Source: an uncultured Bacteroides sp. (GTDB lineage: Bacteria; Bacteroidota; Bacteroidia; Bacteroidales; Bacteroidaceae). Taken from it: a stretch of DNA of 9,131 nucleotides. The stretch covers positions 1 through 9,131 of the forward strand of contig CAUHML010000128.1 of the NCBI GenBank assembly GCA_959606905.1. Reading direction: 5' to 3'. The position numbers were made by a program, and so were the translations under genes. Below, in pieces: positions 1 to 7,675 of this stretch (positions are counted from its first letter, which is position 1; each line of letters opens with the position of its first letter). The notes beneath the pieces are model-generated. The model saw nothing but the letters and a program-made list of their open reading frames with translations, did not search any database and was not told where the DNA came from.

Positions 1-1
1 G

Positions 2-934
2 AATGTAGAATATGTGAGTGCAACTTATGAGTTGCTGGATGATGAAATAGCAACTACCATGCCGGGAACCTTACGCGTAGCCGGTGATTTTTTGGTGTGG
101 GAGGACCCTTTTGCGCGCGACTATTTTGTACATGTGCACGAAAAAGAGACCGGTCGTAAAGTGGGAGTGATGGGAAAGGTAGGAGAAGGTCCGCGTGAAT
201 TTATCACAGGAGGTATAAATGGCTCATGTATCGACAATTGTTTTTTTGCCGTGGATGCTAATGGAAAGACGCGTGGCTTCTTGTCTCTTGATAGCTTGTC
301 GCAAAGTAAAGATGCGTTTATTCCTATGACGGAAGAGGAACGGTTATCGCGTCCTGCCATGGCTGAATATGCCAAGAATGTGTATATTGGAGTTGCGGAT
401 GCTGGTGCGGAACATTGTTTTGAAACTCTATTGCATGGTCAGGCTTCTTCATTTGGCAATTATCCCATTCCGCAGGTGAAACAATATTTAGGGGGAGAGA
501 GAGGATATAATGCATCTCGTGGAGTATTTGTCTGTTCTTGTTATGATTTCCCTTATTTGGCATTGTATCAGCAGGGTGAGGATGAATTTTCATTTGTATG
601 GGAATGGCGAACGGATGGTGACGAATACGAGATTCGGAACAATGAGGTGATTTTTGACCGCAGGGTAAAAGGTGTCCGGGGACTCTGCATGAGTAAGGAT
701 TTTATTATTACATTGCAACGAGACCGTAGAAAAGATGATACGGATGAATCTACAGTGGGAAGGGATGCAAGCAAATGTCCTCGTACAGTTTTCTTGTATG
801 ATTATGATGGAAATTTAGTGAAGATTGTTGATTTGGGTATTCCCGTAATGCGTATAGCATCTGAAGAACAGAGTAATACGTTGTATGCCATAGGGGTGAA
901 TCCGGATTTTGTCTTGGTGAAATATGAATTATAA
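2..934 (+). CDS. Six-bladed beta-propeller protein (TolB-like / BF3164 type), 5' end cut by the window
   Basis: The reading frame is open back to the first bases of the window (AAT GTA GAA TAT before the GTG at 14), so the gene most likely starts upstream and GTG 14 is not the true start. About 310 residues are visible. The segment at visible residues 51-67 carries the tGrkvgvmGkvGeGPrEF pattern that marks the first blade of Bacteroidales TolB-like/BF3164 six-bladed propellers. The C terminus (VFLYDYDGNLVKIVDLG, then LYAIGVNPDFVLVKYEL) matches the closing blade of the same family. Any lipoprotein signal would be in the missing part. The family has no established reaction and is usually regarded as a periplasmic or outer-membrane-attached binding scaffold. 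The stop overlaps the next gene by 11 bases, which suggests translational coupling. The family call is fairly sure; a specific role cannot be given. Confidence 0.85.
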   Translation, partial: NVEYVSATYELLDDEIATTMPGTLRVAGDFLVWEDPFARDYFVHVHEKETGRKVGVMGKVGEGPREFITGGINGSCIDNCFFAVDANGKTRGFLSLDSLSQSKDAFIPMTEEERLSRPAMAEYAKNVYIGVADAGAEHCFETLLHGQASSFGNYPIPQVKQYLGGERGYNASRGVFVCSCYDFPYLALYQQGEDEFSFVWEWRTDGDEYEIRNNEVIFDRRVKGVRGLCMSKDFIITLQRDRRKDDTDESTVGRDASKCPRTVFLYDYDGNLVKIVDLGIPVMRIASEEQSNTLYAIGVNPDFVLVKYEL

Positions 935-1925
935 GATAGGGCATTTAATCGTTATTTGCGTTGCACTACTTCTTTGTGTGGCTTGTGGGGAACAGCGTAA
1001 TGCTGTGGCTGTCATCTATAAAGAACATTTTCCTATAGATACAATGCTTCCTATTAAGACATATCCGGCAGAAGAATTGGTACGTCCCGCTCGGATGAAT
1101 AGAATCAACAATCGGGTGATTGCTTTTGGGGGATATGAAGAAGTAGGAATCTATGATTACCCCGATTTAAAATTCATAAAGAAAATGGTGCTTCCCGGTC
1201 GTTTTTCTGTTTCTCAAGGAAAAGATTGTTTGTATCTTGAATCGGGAGGAGAAGTGGATGCCTATACCTTGAAAAGTGATTCCTTGTGTAAAACATCTTC
1301 TTTTGTTATTGATAAAGTAAGTGAAAATATTGGGACGGTGCAAGAGTTGAATCCCGGGGTGTATATATATGCAGATAGGAGAAAACATCCGGGAGTGTCT
1401 GAATATCATGTGACAGATATTCAGACGGGAAGAGATGTCTCAGGGGGGAATTATCCGGAAAATGATATTCGTTTTAAGAATTTGGAAAGCTTTAAATCGG
1501 CTTATTATCATTATCTGATGATGAAACCGGATAGGAGTGCTTTTGTGGTTACTTACGCTTCTTTGAGACGTATCCGGATCTATGATCGGAATGAAAATTT
1601 GCGGCATGACGTCTTTCTGGAAGGTGGGCTGGGAAATTACAAGGTAGTTCCCGCTCGCCCTTCAGAGCAGTATTGGCATTTTAGTTGTCCGTTTGTAACG
1701 GATAGGTATATTTATTTGATAAATCCGAATCAGTTGGGTGCGGGGCCTTTGCTTCCGCATTGCAATTTGTTGGTTTTGGATTGGGAAGGGAATTTGGTCG
1801 CTAAATATCGTTTCAGTGTGCTTATCAATGATATATTTGTAGATGAAGAGAGAAAAATTCTTTGTGGAAGTTGCTCTGATTATGAAAGTACACGATTCTT
1901 CAAGATGGATTTATTAGATAATTGA
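924..1925 (+). CDS. Lipoprotein, TolB-like six-bladed beta-propeller
   Basis: This 333-residue protein starts at ATG 924, inside the end of the preceding propeller gene. Residues 1-20 form a type II signal peptide with lipobox CVAC, and Cys21 is the predicted lipidated residue. The mature protein shows the usual hallmarks of Bacteroidales TolB-like propellers: a PFVTDRYIYLI segment near residues 252-262, then LLVLDWEGNLVAKYRF near 278-293 and DIFVDEERKIL just after. The GxGPxEF signature of the upstream gene is not obvious here, so the two are diverged relatives and not recent copies. After the cysteine the sequence is GEQRNA, without the acidic run that directs lipoproteins to the surface in Bacteroidetes, so a periplasm-facing location is more likely. 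Such propellers usually act as binding or scaffold proteins; the ligand is unknown. The next gene begins 27 bases later. Confidence 0.85.
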   Translation: MNYKIGHLIVICVALLLCVACGEQRNAVAVIYKEHFPIDTMLPIKTYPAEELVRPARMNRINNRVIAFGGYEEVGIYDYPDLKFIKKMVLPGRFSVSQGKDCLYLESGGEVDAYTLKSDSLCKTSSFVIDKVSENIGTVQELNPGVYIYADRRKHPGVSEYHVTDIQTGRDVSGGNYPENDIRFKNLESFKSAYYHYLMMKPDRSAFVVTYASLRRIRIYDRNENLRHDVFLEGGLGNYKVVPARPSEQYWHFSCPFVTDRYIYLINPNQLGAGPLLPHCNLLVLDWEGNLVAKYRFSVLINDIFVDEERKILCGSCSDYESTRFFKMDLLDN

Positions 1926-1952
1926 TTGAAGGTAGTTTATAAATGATAACTT

Positions 1953-2825
1953 ATGAAGAATTTTATAATAATAATCTTAGGTTTTGTGGTATTTGCTTCA
2001 TGTGGAAAATCCAATAAAGACAAATCTTTTTCTTTGTTACAGAAATGGATAGGAAAAGAATTGAGTTTGCCTGCTAGGTCGGTTTTTACGATTCAAGGAA
2101 AAGATACGGTAGAATATCCCATTCAAAACACATATAAAATATTGACTTATATTGATTCTACGGGTTGTACCAGTTGTAAATTGAAACTTGCTGAATGGGA
2201 AAAGTTTATCACCGTAGTCGATTCTATACGACCTCATACGGTACAGTTCCTTTTTTTCTTGTGTCCTAAAAATGGAATGGAGATATATCAAACTTTACGG
2301 GTGGAAAGGTTTAAACATCCGATTTGTATTGATGAAGGAGACAACTTGAATAAGTTGAATCATTTTCCTGCTGATATGGCATTTCAAACTTTTTTGTTGG
2401 ATAATGATAATAGAGTTGTAGCTATGGGTAATCCTATCCATAATTTGAAAGTAAGAGAGCTCTATTTGAAGATTATACAAGGCAGAGAAGTAAAATCTGA
2501 TGATGAAGACAATGATGTTCAAACAATTGTTGATGTGGATAAAGTTTCGACATCTATGGGGAATTTCGACTGGCAAAAAGAACAGAAGGTTACTTTTATC
2601 ATGAAAAATGTAGGCGATAAACTGTTGGCAATAGAGGGGGTGGATACGTCTTGTGGCTGTATTTCTGTAGAGTACTCTAAAGAGCCGGTTCGTCCGGGAA
2701 TGGATTTGAATTTGTCTATTATTTATAAGGCAGAACATCCTGAACATTTTAGTAAAACAGTAAGAATACATTGTAATTCGGAGTCATCTCCGATAATACT
2801 TACGGTTTCTGGTAATGCACAGTGA
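1953..2825 (+). CDS. Lipoprotein with thioredoxin-like domain and C-terminal DUF1573 domain
   Basis: The product has 290 residues. Residues 1-16 are a lipoprotein signal with lipobox FASC, lipidated at Cys17. Residues about 60-177 look like a thioredoxin/AhpC-TSA fold: strand YKILTYID, then GCTSC with Cys72 and Cys75, then a later QTFLLDNDNRVVAMGNP strand-turn-strand. The position that is cis-proline in true thioredoxins appears to be Gln145, so ordinary disulfide oxidoreductase activity is uncertain, although Bacteroidales relatives of this type commonly share this state (from memory of the family). Residues about 203-290 are a DUF1573 Ig-like domain with the characteristic TSCGC motif (Cys234, Cys236) and the closing ILTVSGNAQ. 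DUF1573 proteins are envelope proteins of unknown function. An ATG at 1943 is out of frame, so 1953 is the start. It sits between propeller genes and transglutaminase genes in the presumed operon and may serve as a redox or binding partner. Confidence 0.85.
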   Translation: MKNFIIIILGFVVFASCGKSNKDKSFSLLQKWIGKELSLPARSVFTIQGKDTVEYPIQNTYKILTYIDSTGCTSCKLKLAEWEKFITVVDSIRPHTVQFLFFLCPKNGMEIYQTLRVERFKHPICIDEGDNLNKLNHFPADMAFQTFLLDNDNRVVAMGNPIHNLKVRELYLKIIQGREVKSDDEDNDVQTIVDVDKVSTSMGNFDWQKEQKVTFIMKNVGDKLLAIEGVDTSCGCISVEYSKEPVRPGMDLNLSIIYKAEHPEHFSKTVRIHCNSESSPIILTVSGNAQ

Positions 2826-2860
2826 GTGTTTAAAAAAGTAAAAACGAAAATTAATAAGGT

Positions 2861-4762
2861 ATGAGGAAATCTGTGTGGTTGTTTACATTATTGCTTCTTT
2901 GCTCTTGTGTGAACAACCATCGTTTGAGTAAAGCGCTTGAACTGGCTGGGAGTAATCGGGGCGAGTTAGAAAAGGTACTTATCCACTATAAAGATAGTGG
3001 GGAGAAATATAAAGCAGCTTGCTTTTTGATTGAGAATATGCCTAAATGTTACAGTTACAAAGGGTGGCTGATAGATACGTTGAGATATTGGAAAGCAACT
3101 ACGGATTCTTTTGGTATCATTGATAGTAGTCAAGTAGCAAAATGGGAGAAATATCCGGCTTCGATGATGAATAAAGAGTATGATATTCATGTTATAACTG
3201 CTGATTATCTGATTCGTAATATAGATCAAGCCTTTGTGGTCTGGAAGAAAAGGCCTTGGAATAAAGATCTTTCCTTTGATGATTTCTGTGAATTGATTCT
3301 TCCTTATCGTATCGGTGATGAAACGCTTGAAGACTGGCGGAGTGTATACAGCGAGGAATTCTCGTTTTTATTGGACTCTGTTTATATAGGAACAGATGTA
3401 ATGGAAGCCACGAAGGTTGTTATGGAGAACCTGAGGGAAAGGGGATTTCGGTTTAATAATGACTTTGATTCACCTCATATGGGTGCTCTTTTCCTATTGG
3501 AGCATCGGGCCGGAAAATGTGTGGACATGTGTGATTTTGGACTTTATGTTTTGCGCTCATTAGGAATTCCGGCCACAGCAGACGTGTATTTCTTTGAATC
3601 GGAATCCCGAATGGGCCATATCTGGGATGTAGTGAGAGATTCTTTGGGAAATTTTGTTAATATAAACTCTTTCCATGTGGCTAAATTTAAGTGGGACGTG
3701 GACGGAAGAAGGATAGGGAAGGTATTTCGCTATTGTTATGGTCTACAAAAAGAGAAACTGAAGTTTCTGAGTGTGAAAGATGAGATACCTCCCTTGTTCA
3801 GACATTGTTTTGTGAAGGATGTTTCTGAAGATTATTTTAAAGATGATTTGGTGTTGGATTTAAGTGATGTAGAAGACGACTATGTATATTTGGGAGTATT
3901 TCGTCCGCAAACGGCAGGAGAGGGAGTGGATATAGCTAAATTGAGGAAAGGAAAAGCGACTTTCAATAATATAGAGGCTAAAATGATATATATGCCTCTT
4001 GCTTATGAGAATTCAACCTATAAGCCCATAGGTTATCCCTTTTTCTTTGACGGTAAGGAGGCACATCCTTACATTCCTGATTTGTCTGTAAAGGATACTG
4101 TCGTTTTAAAAAGAAAAGCTGCTTTCTTTGACTGGATTAGATACTGTTTCAATATCATGGTAGGCAGTAAATTTGAGGTGTCAAATAGAAAAGATTTTTC
4201 AGGGAATGAACCATTTTATTGTATTTGCGATACCCCACATACCAACCGTACTTTTATACATTTGCCGGAACCGGTGAAAGGACGGTATGTTAGGTTCTCT
4301 ACGCCAAAAGATATACGTATTGAATTGGCCGAGTTGTCTTTCAGTTATGATGGAGTGAAGGTGAATCCTCTGAAAATAGAAGGAGATGTTTCGGAAAATA
4401 AGTATCTTAAAATAGATAATATTATTGACGGTGACGTGCTTACTTACTATTTACCTAAAAAGGGAGGTGCTTCTATGGTGATTGATTTTGGTAAGGAGAT
4501 ATGTTTCAATGAATTGATGTATATGCCCAGAAATGATGATAATTTTGTCCGTATAGGCGATGTTTATGAGTTGTTTTATCATGGGGGAAAAGATGGATGG
4601 ATTTCGTTGGGACAGAAAAAGGCTACCGATACTTTTTTGGTGTATGACAACATGCCTAGGGGCGCACTTTTTTATCTTCATGACATCACACGTGGCAAAG
4701 AGGAGCAAGTATTTCGGATTGAGAACGGAAAGCAGGTTTTCATATCAAATTTTGGGAAATGA
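2861..4762 (+). CDS. Transglutaminase-like lipoprotein A with C-terminal discoidin-like domain
   Basis: This 633-residue protein begins with a lipoprotein signal (LLLLCSC, lipidated at Cys16). Residues 24-60 form a helical motif (AGSNRGELEKVLIHY) found at the start of many large Bacteroidales transglutaminase-like lipoproteins. A conserved pre-core region (VVWKKRPW, FCELILPYR at 142-150) leads into the papain-like transglutaminase core: RAGKCVDM with Cys220, GHIWDVV with His253, and FVNINSF near 265-271. In the paralogue downstream the third triad position is Asp (FDPF); here the aligned residue is Asn269. A beta-rich middle part (about 310-420) and a C-terminal region (about 515-630; IDGDVLTYY, SMVIDFGKEICFNELMYMP) resembling an F5/8 type C galactose-binding domain follow. 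Family members could be amide hydrolases, cross-linking enzymes or inactive binding proteins; the substrate is unknown. The stop overlaps the next start in ATGA, indicating coupled translation with the signal peptidase. Confidence 0.85.
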   Translation: MRKSVWLFTLLLLCSCVNNHRLSKALELAGSNRGELEKVLIHYKDSGEKYKAACFLIENMPKCYSYKGWLIDTLRYWKATTDSFGIIDSSQVAKWEKYPASMMNKEYDIHVITADYLIRNIDQAFVVWKKRPWNKDLSFDDFCELILPYRIGDETLEDWRSVYSEEFSFLLDSVYIGTDVMEATKVVMENLRERGFRFNNDFDSPHMGALFLLEHRAGKCVDMCDFGLYVLRSLGIPATADVYFFESESRMGHIWDVVRDSLGNFVNINSFHVAKFKWDVDGRRIGKVFRYCYGLQKEKLKFLSVKDEIPPLFRHCFVKDVSEDYFKDDLVLDLSDVEDDYVYLGVFRPQTAGEGVDIAKLRKGKATFNNIEAKMIYMPLAYENSTYKPIGYPFFFDGKEAHPYIPDLSVKDTVVLKRKAAFFDWIRYCFNIMVGSKFEVSNRKDFSGNEPFYCICDTPHTNRTFIHLPEPVKGRYVRFSTPKDIRIELAELSFSYDGVKVNPLKIEGDVSENKYLKIDNIIDGDVLTYYLPKKGGASMVIDFGKEICFNELMYMPRNDDNFVRIGDVYELFYHGGKDGWISLGQKKATDTFLVYDNMPRGALFYLHDITRGKEEQVFRIENGKQVFISNFGK

Positions 4763-5655
4763 GGTTTCGGAATAATTTATTCTTGCGTAAGTTGTTGGCT
4801 TGGGGCATTAATTTAGTCTATGGATTGTGTTTTGTGGCTTTTGGGGGACTGTTGGCTCAGTTGTTGCTTGCCATTTCCTTTAAGATTCCTTCTGATTCGA
4901 TGGAACCTTCCTTGTTGGCAGGAGACTATATTCTGGTTGATAAGTGCTCAAAAGGAGCGAGGCTGTTCGATGTGTTTGCCGCATTGGAAAGGAAAGAGGT
5001 TAAGATTCATCGTATGCCCGGATGGAGGGAGTTCAAGAGGAATGATGTGCTTGTATTCAATTTTCCTTATCCGGGAAGTTGGGACAGCATTGCCTTTGAT
5101 GTAATGTCATATTATGTAAAGCGTTGTATAGCAGTTCCGGGAGACACTTTGGAAATCAAGGACTGCCATTATAGGGTGAAAGGGCATGACGGATACTTGG
5201 GGAATACTGCTGCACAAGATAAATTGCAAAAATTACTTGACTCCGAGGAATTTGTGAATAGGGGAATAGTGGTTGAAAGTTATCCTTTTGATAAAGAACT
5301 GGGCTGGAGCATTGCCGAATTTGGACCATTGTACATACCGGCTAAAGGAAGTGTAGTAGAGATGGATTCACTGAACCGGATGCTTTATAGAAATCTGATA
5401 GAATGGGAACAGAAGGAGAAACTGACGTTCAGGAGGGATACTGTATTATTGGGAGACAGTGTTATAAGCAGATACTGTTTCCGTGAGAATTATTATTTCG
5501 TATCCGGTGACAAGATGGAAAACTCGAAAGATTCACGCTATTGGGGACTGTTGCCTGAACCTTTTATTGTAGGCAGGGCTCTACGTATTTGGAAATCGAA
5601 GGATGATAGGTCAGGAAGTATAAAATGGGGACGGGTATGGAAGAAAATAGAATAA
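4759..5655 (+). CDS. lepB: Signal peptidase I (S26 family), copy A
   Basis: Type I signal peptidase cleaves N-terminal signal peptides from exported non-lipoproteins at the outer face of the inner membrane. This 298-residue copy has a short basic N terminus (MRFRNNLFLRK), one membrane segment at about residues 14-40, and the catalytic domain facing the periplasm. All the key boxes are present: IPSDSMEPSL with nucleophile Ser47; YYVKRCIAVPGDTLEIKD with general base Lys121; and the terminal box GDKMENSKDSRYWGLLPE (251-267). Between the lysine box and the last box lies an insertion of roughly 115 residues, typical in kind of Bacteroidales enzymes. The start lies within the stop of the preceding transglutaminase gene (ATGA). 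From Ser40 to the end, 250 of 259 residues match the second copy at 7676-8578; the N-terminal anchors differ. The gene symbol denotes the family only, since a housekeeping copy probably exists elsewhere. Confidence 0.93.
   Translation: MRFRNNLFLRKLLAWGINLVYGLCFVAFGGLLAQLLLAISFKIPSDSMEPSLLAGDYILVDKCSKGARLFDVFAALERKEVKIHRMPGWREFKRNDVLVFNFPYPGSWDSIAFDVMSYYVKRCIAVPGDTLEIKDCHYRVKGHDGYLGNTAAQDKLQKLLDSEEFVNRGIVVESYPFDKELGWSIAEFGPLYIPAKGSVVEMDSLNRMLYRNLIEWEQKEKLTFRRDTVLLGDSVISRYCFRENYYFVSGDKMENSKDSRYWGLLPEPFIVGRALRIWKSKDDRSGSIKWGRVWKKIE
4948..5655 (+). repeat. Long direct repeat, copy A (3' four-fifths of signal peptidase A)
   Basis: This stretch aligns without gaps to 7871-8578 at an offset of 2923 bases. 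Identity is uneven. Bases 4948-4990 are identical, 4991-5079 carry about a dozen differences, 5080-5519 are identical over 440 bases including all third codon positions, and 5520-5655 carry about eight differences. Upstream of 4948 the similarity falls quickly, and in the membrane-anchor region it is lost. The pattern suggests a conversion tract inside an older duplicate gene. Confidence 0.95.
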
Positions 5656-5667
5656 GGCAAACGGGAA

Positions 5668-7668
5668 ATGCAGAATAAGGATTTTTACATAGGGAGATGG
5701 ATTACGAAATGTTTGCTGATATGTTTCATGGTGGCATCGTGCAGCCGGTATCCAGCCAGAGTGGAAGAAATGCTTGCCTTGTCGGGTAGTAATCGTGCGG
5801 AATTGGAGAAAGTGCTGGAGCATTATGTAGACAGTGCGGAGAAGCGTGAGGCTGCTGAATTTCTGATAGCAAATATGGTAGGTATTTATGTCGTGGATTC
5901 TGCTGTGCAAGAACGGCTTGCTCCTTTCTATGAACAATGCGACACCTTGCGGGAGCTTTACAAGGACAAGCAGCGGATGCGTTGGGTGAATGGGGTGGAT
6001 AGTTTGTGGAGTGCTTTTCGGGATGGAAGGAATGTCGACATCAGTACTGTACCTCTTTTGCAGGTGGTGACGGCACGCCAGATGATAGCCGAGATTGACC
6101 TTGCCTTTCGTGTTTGGAAAGAGAATGTATATTCACGGGATTGCCCTTTCGAGGAGTTTTGTGAGTACATACTTCCTTTCTATCGAGGCAGTTTTGTGCT
6201 GGACGGATCGCGTGCTGATTTTGCAAATGAGTATAAAGGATTCTTTTCCCGCAATAACAGTACATTCAATGCCGATGTGGACTCGTTGATGCGTCTGCAA
6301 GCAAAGATCGCTTTTTCTTCTTTTAATGGGGCGAATGTGCCGGCTGTCAGTTGTGGAGCGCTGCAAAAAATGGGTGGTGGGACATGTGTCGAAAAAGGGG
6401 TATTCAACTCTTTGTTGTTTTCTGCTTTAGGTATGCCTATAACAGTCGATTTTGTACCATTGTGGGGAAATAGGGCGGGCGAGCATTCGTGGAATGTGCT
6501 GGTGATGAATGGGAAACATTATGCTTTTGATCCCTTTGTGACACATCGGAATTGGTTCCACAATCGGCTTTACGCTAATCTGGGGCTACATGCGATGTTT
6601 GGGTTGGGAGAATTTCGCTGTCCAAAAGTGTATAGGAAGACTTATGCCACACATGTAGAGGCTACCTTGCTGGACAAAGGGGTTGCGATGGAGGATATCC
6701 CTTCGTTGTTTAGGAATTTCAAGATGATAGATGTTTCGGCACAATACTTTGAAGGGACTGACGTAGAGGTGGAGCTGACAGAGGGCACACCGGAAGATGC
6801 TGAATATGCCTATCTGTGTGTATCTGATTCTAAAGGATGGGCTCCGGTACAATTTGGAAAAATAGAGGGTAGAAAAGCTGTGTTCAGGGATATGGGGCGG
6901 AACATAGTGTACTTACCTGCTTATTATAGGAAAGGATGTATACTGCCTGCCGCTCCACCTTTGTGGTTGAAGGCGGATGGGGAGACGGTATTGCTGGATG
7001 GCAAGACTCCGGGAGAAGACACATTGGCAGTAAGGAATATGATGTTGACACCTTATTGGAATAGCAGGTACGCCAAATGTCTGAGAGATGCAAGTATCAC
7101 GGTACAGGCTGAGGACGGAAAAGAAGACACGTTGTGTAATTTTGACAGAGAACTTCCGGCAAGGCGTATGGTATACGATATATGTCATGATTCCGGGGTG
7201 CGTTTTCTCAAGATGCATCTGCCGACGGATAGCATGGCATTGGGAGAACTCGCTTTTTATACCCGGGAGGGACGGGTGAAGAATCCGCGTATTTCGTCTG
7301 CTCTGGAGCCTTTGTCGGAAACCAGGATGGAAACTGTGTTCGATAGGTTTACTGCCACTTGTTTTCGGGCAAAAGTAAAGGAGAAAGTTCTGGAGATAGA
7401 CTTGGGAGAAACATGCCGGTTGACGTCGGTGGTGATAGTCCCTTATGTGACGTCGCAGATAACTGACGACAGTGTATATGGGCTGTATATATGGAAAGAA
7501 AGCGGTTGGCAACTGTTGGAAGAACGGGAAGGGGATAAGTGTGGCGTTTTATTCTTTGAAAATGTGCCGGGAAATGGGTTGTTCAGGTTGGACAGACACA
7601 TGGGAAATGGTAAGGAATATACTGGCCGGATTTTTGTTTATAAAGATGGAGAAATGTTGTTGATGTAA
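5668..7668 (+). CDS. Transglutaminase-like lipoprotein B with C-terminal discoidin-like domain
   Basis: This 666-residue paralogue of the product of 2861-4762 starts 12 bases after the first signal peptidase gene. Its signal ends in MVASC, with lipidated Cys25. The N-terminal helical motif at 34-70 (SGSNRAELEKVLEHY) matches 25 of 37 residues of paralogue A. The transglutaminase core has a full apparent triad: GGGTCVEK with Cys240, GEHSWNV with His273, and YAFDPF with Asp288. The pre-core motif FCEYILPFYR (164-173) and the post-core DIPSLFRNF are shared with A. The C-terminal part (about 555-660; EIDLGETCRLTSVVIVPY) looks like an F5/8 type C beta-sandwich. Outside these islands A and B are strongly diverged. 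After the lipidated cysteine come SRYPARV, with no acidic surface-export signal, so the protein is probably periplasmic. It is the better candidate of the two for canonical Cys-His-Asp catalysis. Its reaction (cross-linking, amidase or protease-like) cannot be decided from sequence. Confidence 0.86.
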   Translation: MQNKDFYIGRWITKCLLICFMVASCSRYPARVEEMLALSGSNRAELEKVLEHYVDSAEKREAAEFLIANMVGIYVVDSAVQERLAPFYEQCDTLRELYKDKQRMRWVNGVDSLWSAFRDGRNVDISTVPLLQVVTARQMIAEIDLAFRVWKENVYSRDCPFEEFCEYILPFYRGSFVLDGSRADFANEYKGFFSRNNSTFNADVDSLMRLQAKIAFSSFNGANVPAVSCGALQKMGGGTCVEKGVFNSLLFSALGMPITVDFVPLWGNRAGEHSWNVLVMNGKHYAFDPFVTHRNWFHNRLYANLGLHAMFGLGEFRCPKVYRKTYATHVEATLLDKGVAMEDIPSLFRNFKMIDVSAQYFEGTDVEVELTEGTPEDAEYAYLCVSDSKGWAPVQFGKIEGRKAVFRDMGRNIVYLPAYYRKGCILPAAPPLWLKADGETVLLDGKTPGEDTLAVRNMMLTPYWNSRYAKCLRDASITVQAEDGKEDTLCNFDRELPARRMVYDICHDSGVRFLKMHLPTDSMALGELAFYTREGRVKNPRISSALEPLSETRMETVFDRFTATCFRAKVKEKVLEIDLGETCRLTSVVIVPYVTSQITDDSVYGLYIWKESGWQLLEEREGDKCGVLFFENVPGNGLFRLDRHMGNGKEYTGRIFVYKDGEMLLM

Positions 7669-7675
7669 AAAGAAA

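Noticed and set aside
2..13. Codons reading Asn-Val-Glu-Tyr at the window start, reminiscent of the NVEALA leader motif
   Set aside because: The frame continues directly into the propeller protein, and three residues are too few to call a leader peptide.
14..16. GTG as the start codon of the first gene
   Set aside because: The frame stays open upstream to base 2 and the protein already looks like the inside of a propeller domain with no signal peptide, so the gene almost surely starts before the window.
2295..2771. 158-codon antisense open frame inside the DUF1573 gene
   Set aside because: The composition (many Ile, Phe, Tyr, His, Arg) is typical of the reverse complement of an AT-rich coding gene, and no domain or start context supports it.
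4540..4547. TAATTTTG, matching the Bacteroides -7 promoter pattern TAnnTTTG
   Set aside because: It is inside transglutaminase A with no TTTG at the expected distance upstream; a chance match in AT-rich coding sequence.
4560..4775. 71-codon + strand open frame across the transglutaminase A / peptidase A junction
   Set aside because: It overlaps both genes in another frame; the ATGA overlap of the two real genes explains the junction better.
6913..7512. 199-codon antisense open frame inside transglutaminase B
   Set aside because: It lies wholly opposite a well-supported gene, has no recognisable domain, and reads as a low-information shadow of the other strand.
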